Shown one piece after another: positions 58,774 through 64,000 of a DNA stretch of 64,000 nt. How positions within the stretch are numbered: position 1 is the stretch's first letter; each line of letters begins with the position of its first letter. Below the pieces are notes generated by a model that did not search any database, was not told where the DNA came from, and saw nothing but the letters and a program-made list of their open reading frames with translations. Made by a program: the position numbers and the translations under genes. Source of the DNA: Tilletia caries (taxonomy: Eukaryota > Basidiomycota > Exobasidiomycetes > Tilletiales > Tilletiaceae); contig JALUTQ010000039.1 of assembly GCA_032718865.1 (NCBI GenBank), forward strand, positions 806,001-870,000, given 5' to 3'.

Positions 58774-61710
58774 ATGGCAGCGGGAATGCGTGCAGCGATA
58801 CGAAGACAGCAAGGTCTGGCCGACATCCTTCGCCACGTCTCGTCCTCGGCCTCGTCCTCAGCTTCCACCTCCTCGTCTCGCATCGGTGCGCCGGCTTCTG
58901 TTGGCAGATTGCTCTCAGCGACACGGCAGCCGACGCCCCGCCAGCAACAGCGGCGGACGTATGCTTCTACAGCAGACCCTACCCAAGGCGAGCGGAGGTT
59001 ACATGCTGACTCGCTCCAGCGCCCGACACCCGCGGACGACTTGCTCACGCCCCCTTCCAGCCCGCATCGGCCCGCGCCTGGAGCACGGGTGTCCGGCAAG
59101 TTCCAAGCCCCGCCGCTCTTCCGGTCCAGTACAGCCGTGGTCGAAGCTGACGCCCGAGATCTGAAAGCTGTCTTCGACAGTCCCAATGTCGCCATCTCTA
59201 CGAGGAAGAGCTCGACGCTCCTGAACCCAGAAGGTCTCTTCCTCTGCCCTTCCCTCTCTGCGCCAGACGAATTCCTGACAGTGGCGCGTCGGACCCACCT
59301 CCGCGCCCAGCTCCTCGTCCACCGCATCGTGACCGCTCCCGAAAACGGGACGGAGGAAATGTCGAAAGTGGTCAGGAACCTCGACCGACTGTCGAACCTG
59401 CTCTGCAGCGTCATCGACTGCGCCGAGCTTGTGCGGAACACCCATCCGGACCCCGCCTGGGTGCGCGCGGCCAACGACGCGTACGAGTACCTGTGCGGAT
59501 ACATGAACGTGCTCAATACCCACCAGGGCCTGTACCTCTGTCTCTCCAAGGTGCTCAAGGACCAATCGCTCGTCGAGCGCATGTCTCCGGAAGAATTGGC
59601 CGTCGCCCACGTCTTCTTGCGCGATTTCGAACGGTCGGGCATACATCTGCCCGACGACTCGCGCGACCGCTTCGTCCGACTCTCCGACGAGATCTTGGTC
59701 CTTGGGCGATCTTTCTTGTCCGAAGGCGGGAACGGGTCGGCGTCGGATATGCGCGAACCGGCGTTGATACAGCTCAGCTGGCTCAAGGGGGCTCCACCGA
59801 CACTCGTGTCCGCCCTGAAGAAGAACTCGCGGACGTTCAATAATCACGATGGTGAGCCGACGTTGGTCGTGCCCGCGGATAGTTGGGAGCTTCAGGGTGT
59901 CTCACGACTCGCGCCCGACGGACGGGCACGGAAAGCGGCTTATTTGGCTGCGAACAGTGGTAGCAGTGACCAGGTTGGGACGTTGGAGAGGCTGTTGAAG
60001 GCACGAACGGAGTTGGCGCATCTCACGGGCAAGGCTTCATACGCGGAGATGACGCTGGCGGATAAGATGGCGAGAAGACCAGGTACGTTTCCTTTTCCTG
60101 GTTCCTTCAGCGCATGTGTGTGAAACCCCTTGTGAGGTTCGCTCTTGCTCACCTTTGGCCGAACTGTCTGTGAGCAGAACACGTCGAAGAATTCCTCTCC
60201 ACACTTGCGAAACATCATCGTCCACGAGCGCAGTCCATATTGGACGCCCTGCGCACAGTCAAGAAGAGACACATCGGAGGTGATCTACCTTCGTTTTACG
60301 CGTGGGACCGCGAATTCTATGCGGAACACTACATGCGACAAGAAGTCCTCACAGCTCCCACCCTACCCATCTCATCCTACTTTAGCGTCGGCAGCGTATT
60401 TGCCGGTCTGTCACGGCTTTTCTCCCGTATCTACGGCATTCGACTACGCGCAGCCCCCGTACGAGCGGGCGAAGTCTGGTCGCCCGACGTACACAAGCTC
60501 GAAGTGGTGGAGGAGAGCAACGAGCTAGGGGCGGATCGGGTCGTGGGGACGATTTATGCCGACTTGTTCTCACGCCCGGGCAAGCCGCCTAGCGCGGCCC
60601 ACTACACCGTTCGATGTTCCCGGCGGACCGACAAGGACGATGCGGAGAATGACTTCCGATACGGCCGGTTGGAGGACGGACGGAGGTTGAATGTGCGGGA
60701 CCATGCGGGAGATGTGGCCCCGCTTGAGGTGCCCACTGTGGAGGCGACATGGACGGACGAGGGCATGTATCAGATTCCTACGATCGTGTTGGTGTGTGAC
60801 TTCTCGAAACCGACCGTGAAGGCCGGGCCGAGTCTTCTGAACTGGTCGGAGGTGGAGACGCTCTTCCACGAGATGGGGCATGCCATGCATTGTGAGTGTG
60901 ACATGGGAACATGATCATATAATGGAGCGCTCTGTGTGTGGAGTACTGACCTACCCCCCGAATCATTCCACCACTCTTCAAGCGATGGTCGGGAGAACAC
61001 AGTACCACAACGTATCCGGGACAAGATGTCCCACCGACTTCGTAGAGCTCCCCTCCATCCTAATGGAACACTTCCTCGCCTCGCCCCCCGTCGTCGAGCT
61101 CGTAGCACGACACCACGCCACCGACGCTCCCCTGCCATACGAACACCTGGCAACCCACGTCCGCGCCGCCCGAGCGCTCGACAGCCTCGACACGCAACAC
61201 CAGATCCTCCTCGCGAAGCTGGACCAGCTGTACCATTCCCCCGCGGCGGCGGAGCCCTCGTTCAACTCGACGCGCGAGTTGGACAATCTGACGCGTCATA
61301 TCCAGAGTCTTCCTTTACCACCGGATACGCTCGTCAGCTGGCAGACGCAATTCGGGCACTTGTTCGGCTATGGGGCGACGTATTACTCGTACCTGTTCGA
61401 CCGTGCGATCGCGAGCCAGGTGTTTGCTCGACTCTTTGCGCGGGATCCGCTGGATCGGGACGCGGGCGAGCTGTTCAAGACGGGCGTGTTGAAGTTTGGT
61501 GGGGGGAAGGATCCGTGGGAGATGCTGAGTACTGTGCTAAGGGATGATGAGATTGCGGCTGGGGACAGTAGGGCTATGCAAGCAGTTGGGTACGTTTCCT
61601 TATCCCTTCTTTTATCTCTTTCTCTCCGCGTTGGACTGACATCTTTCACTTCCTCGGCTTGCAGGCGCTGGGGAATCGCAGATCTGGGCAGTCAGACTCG
61701 CCACATGTAA
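58774..61710 (+). CDS. OCT1: Mitochondrial intermediate peptidase (M3 family)
   Basis: Exons 58774-60082, 60178-60891, 60983-61589 and 61665-61710 give 891 aa, somewhat longer than usual because of a low-complexity presequence (Arg/Ser/Ala-rich, about 60-110 residues). Catalytic zinc motif FHEMGHAMHS spans the exon 2/3 junction, followed by the family's GTRCPTDFVELPSILMEHF and, towards the C-terminus, FGYGATYYSYLFDRAIA. It removes octapeptides from imported mitochondrial proteins in the matrix. The start is the first ATG of the frame; the frame is open a few codons further upstream but without an ATG. No damage seen. Confidence 0.93.
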
Positions 61711-62181
61711 CATCACCAATTCACAACACAACATTAAGACCCATGGTCTATACGATCTATCACGGACAGCATCTGTCAGACGGCGCGCGGCGGCCGGCGA
61801 GGGGGGTGACCAGATATGTGAAAGATGGATTTCAATGAATGTGATCCTCAGCGCCAGCAGAAAAAAAGCGTCCCGTAAGATGTTGGATTATGATGGAAGA
61901 CGAAATGGGAGACGGACGGAGTAAGGATGTTATCGTGACTGAGGTTTGTTCCGAGCGCAGCGCGGGCCGACAGGTGCGGACCTGCGACGAGATTCTGGGC
62001 CATGCCGTGCGTGCGGCGTGGCCCTGGGAGCTCGTCCATCAGATCGGAGAATCTCGACAATTCTTGGCCGCGCGTGCGCCTAGGGGCCGCCCAGCCACCG
62101 ACGTTCGCTAACCCTCCAATGATGGTCCACGTCCGTCCATCCCTCGAGGAAACGAGAAAAGGCGCGGACAGAGCGAGAGCT
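61711..62181. other. Intergenic between converging genes
   Basis: 3' flanks of OCT1 and ALG5. No supported feature. Confidence 0.5.
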
Positions 62182-63893
62182 TCATTCTACGGAAACGACC
62201 CCAGGCCGGCTCCACCGTCCGATCCCATAATTCGCGCGCAAGATGAGCAGATCAAGCGCCATCCCGATCGAGTCTTTCAACAGCTCGATCTTGGACCCGC
62301 TCACTTCTGCCCAGTGGACCGGGATCTCAGCGATGGGCAGGGGCAGTCGAAGGAGGATGCCCTGTTCGCCTTCGGAGTGGATCTGCCCGAGTGATGGAGA
62401 GCTGTTGATCTTGCTCTTTATGGTTGATGAGGAGGAAGGTCGCTTCACGGCGCCGGCGCCAGAGCGTAAGGTCCTCTCACTCGCCATCTCGGCCAACATG
62501 AGCAACTCGACGTCAAAGATCCAGCGGTCGATATGGGCGAGTGGGAAGATATGTTGAGCAGTGGCGCGGGTGAACAGCTTGAAGCCGCACTGGGTGTCCC
62601 GGATCTCGGGCTGGGCTAACGGCGCGGCTGTTTTGAGTGAGGATGCGCGTGCTCGGTTCCAGGCGCGGAGCAAGCGCGCGGGGGAGGGGGGCCGGAGGAG
62701 GAGGGAGAGGAAGAGGTGGAAGCTGTGCATGAGGAAATTACGAACGAAGGAACGCTGTGAAGTTTGTATTGTACACGCATTGTGTGCAGAGACCAAAGGG
62801 AAAGAGCGCGTCAGCATTCCAAGAAAGCAGTCGACGTGAATGAGAAACAGAGCCATGACTCGCGCGCACCTTGACCACGGCTTCGCTGCCTACGAGATGG
62901 GCGCGACTGCCCAAGACGGCTCCGTGACCGGTGGGAGTACGGACGCGGTCCATCTCCGCGCAGAGCATGCCAAGATCCGAGAAACGCGTCGCGCCGTCGG
63001 CATCAGCAAAGAGGATGAGCGCGCCGCGCGAATGCAGAACGCCCTGCACAAACACGCAAAGAACCCTCATGATGGTCAGGATGAAGAACAAGAGAAAAAC
63101 CCAGGGCATCGATGGCAAGTAGCAAGGAAACTCACATGTCGCACCGCCCCGCCTTTACCCCTGTTCTTCTCCAACTGGATGATGCGCAACTCCCGTCCGC
63201 TGCCCTCTGCCAGACCCAACTTGCGAGCCAGCTTAAGCGCAACAGCAATCGTCTTATCCCGCGAGCCGTCGTCCACAATCACGATCTCGTACGAGGTGAG
63301 CGTAGCTTGGAGCGCTGCCTGTGGAGAGACGTTCTGCGACTTGCCGTTCTGCGTCGCGTTTCCGTTTCCGTTTGATGACGACGACGATGACGGACCGGCG
63401 GAAGCGAGTGAACGGTGTGCTGTTCGTACGCCCTCGAGGTACTCGACTGCCTCGGTGAGCATGCCCGGTAACCGGCTCTCCTCGTTGTACGCAGGGATCA
63501 CGACGCTCAGCTGGACCGTGGCAGGCTGCTCGATTGACGGCAGCTTCCCGGACAGGATCGAATCGTCTTCTGCACCGTTATCGTCAGCAGAGGCGCTCTT
63601 GTTGTCGTTCGCTGCTGGTGGTGGTGTTGGTTTTGTGTAGAGGTAGTGCCGTTCTGAGGGTAGCGCTGCTCTTGAGTGCGGAGTGAGGAAGATCAGGAGC
63701 GGGTAGAGCTGTGGTCGGCGGAGGAGGCGGCAGCGATGAAGCGCGCGCGCGCAGTGAAAGGCAGACAGAGAAAGAGAGAAAGACGGGGTCAGCCCATCGC
63801 TTGACTGAGTTCCAAGGGCAGGGTGGGGCGCAGACTTACAGAGATGAGGAGGAGAGCGACAGGGACGCTCAACAGGAGCGGGAGTGAAGGCAT
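62182..63893 (-). CDS. ALG5: Dolichyl-phosphate beta-glucosyltransferase
   Basis: Exons 63893-63840, 63708-63136, 63043-62870 and 62754-62182 give 457 aa. Transfers glucose from UDP-glucose to dolichyl phosphate at the ER membrane for N-glycan precursor glucosylation. Residues 1-30 form a membrane anchor (PLLLSVPVALLLIS then LYPLLIFL). The GT2 core shows LSVVIPAYNEESRLP, VIVDDGSRDKT, KNRGKGGAVRH, the metal-binding FADADGATRF and the late IRDTQCGFKLFTR and WIFDVELL motifs. Two Ser/Asn-rich inserts lengthen it relative to yeast Alg5. The gene looks intact. Confidence 0.93.
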
Positions 63894-64000
63894 GATGCTC
63901 CAACAGAGAGCAGACAGCAGACAGCAGCAGCAGCGTCAACAACAGCGCAGACGACTCGTGCGAGCGGGCAGAGCAGAGGGATGCGGCGATGCTCGTCGTT

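Overview
The window is a piece of a fungal nuclear chromosome, most likely from a basidiomycete. Genes carry many short GT-AG introns (12 exons in the sulfhydrylase, 9 in the sideroflexin, 8 in the PEF protein and in isocitrate dehydrogenase), GC looks moderately high by eye, and the window holds a KDZ-type (Kyakuja-Dileera-Zisupton) transposon and small GPI-anchored-type proteins. I cannot place it more precisely.

Layout. 1-3821: a weak coding relic, then O-acetylhomoserine sulfhydrylase (+). 3822-10376: gene-poor, with one unresolved minus-strand gene (about 6.7-7.9 kb), microsatellites and a dispersed element with a tRNA-like core (8834-9309). 10377-16028: a remnant of a DUF3419-type lipid synthase, then a secreted guanyl-specific RNase gene split by an LTR-element array (11000-15856) with three LTRs and two copies of an FHA-domain gene. 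16651-17640: a TA-flanked inverted-repeat transposon. 17843-26259: a small membrane-anchored secreted protein, a DUF6604 protein, ribosomal protein eL13, an NAA50-like acetyltransferase and a small probable mitochondrial protein. 27771-33890: a young Ty1/copia element (minus strand) with a smaller hAT-like element inside its RNase H region. 34011-38061: sideroflexin and a secreted carboxylesterase. 38920-39412: second copy of the tRNA-like element. 41813-46214: a penta-EF-hand protein with a predicted 2-nt exon, a second TA-flanked inverted-repeat element and a Rho GTPase. 46855-54839: two paralogous small GPI-anchored-type proteins on either side of a 5.2-kb KDZ transposon. 56115-63893: NADP-dependent isocitrate dehydrogenase, mitochondrial intermediate peptidase and dolichyl-phosphate glucosyltransferase ALG5.

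How it fits together. The host genes are unrelated housekeeping or secreted-protein genes and do not form a cluster. The distinctive content is mobile DNA. At least five element types are present, several with identical or near-identical repeats and intact target-site duplications, which points to recent activity. The best candidate for an undescribed system is the small LTR element at 11.0-15.9 kb. It has a target-site duplication, primer-binding site, polypurine tract and TG...CA ends, yet carries an FHA-domain gene instead of gag-pol, and it is present as a tandem LTR-gene-LTR-gene-LTR array inside the RNase gene. The copia element is also notable: its primer-binding site matches the anticodon region of initiator tRNA-Met and overlaps the gag start codon, and gag and pol are separated only by an in-frame amber codon.

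Splice sites were assigned by eye from GT/AG consensus, frame continuity and family similarity. No alignment or transcript data were available.
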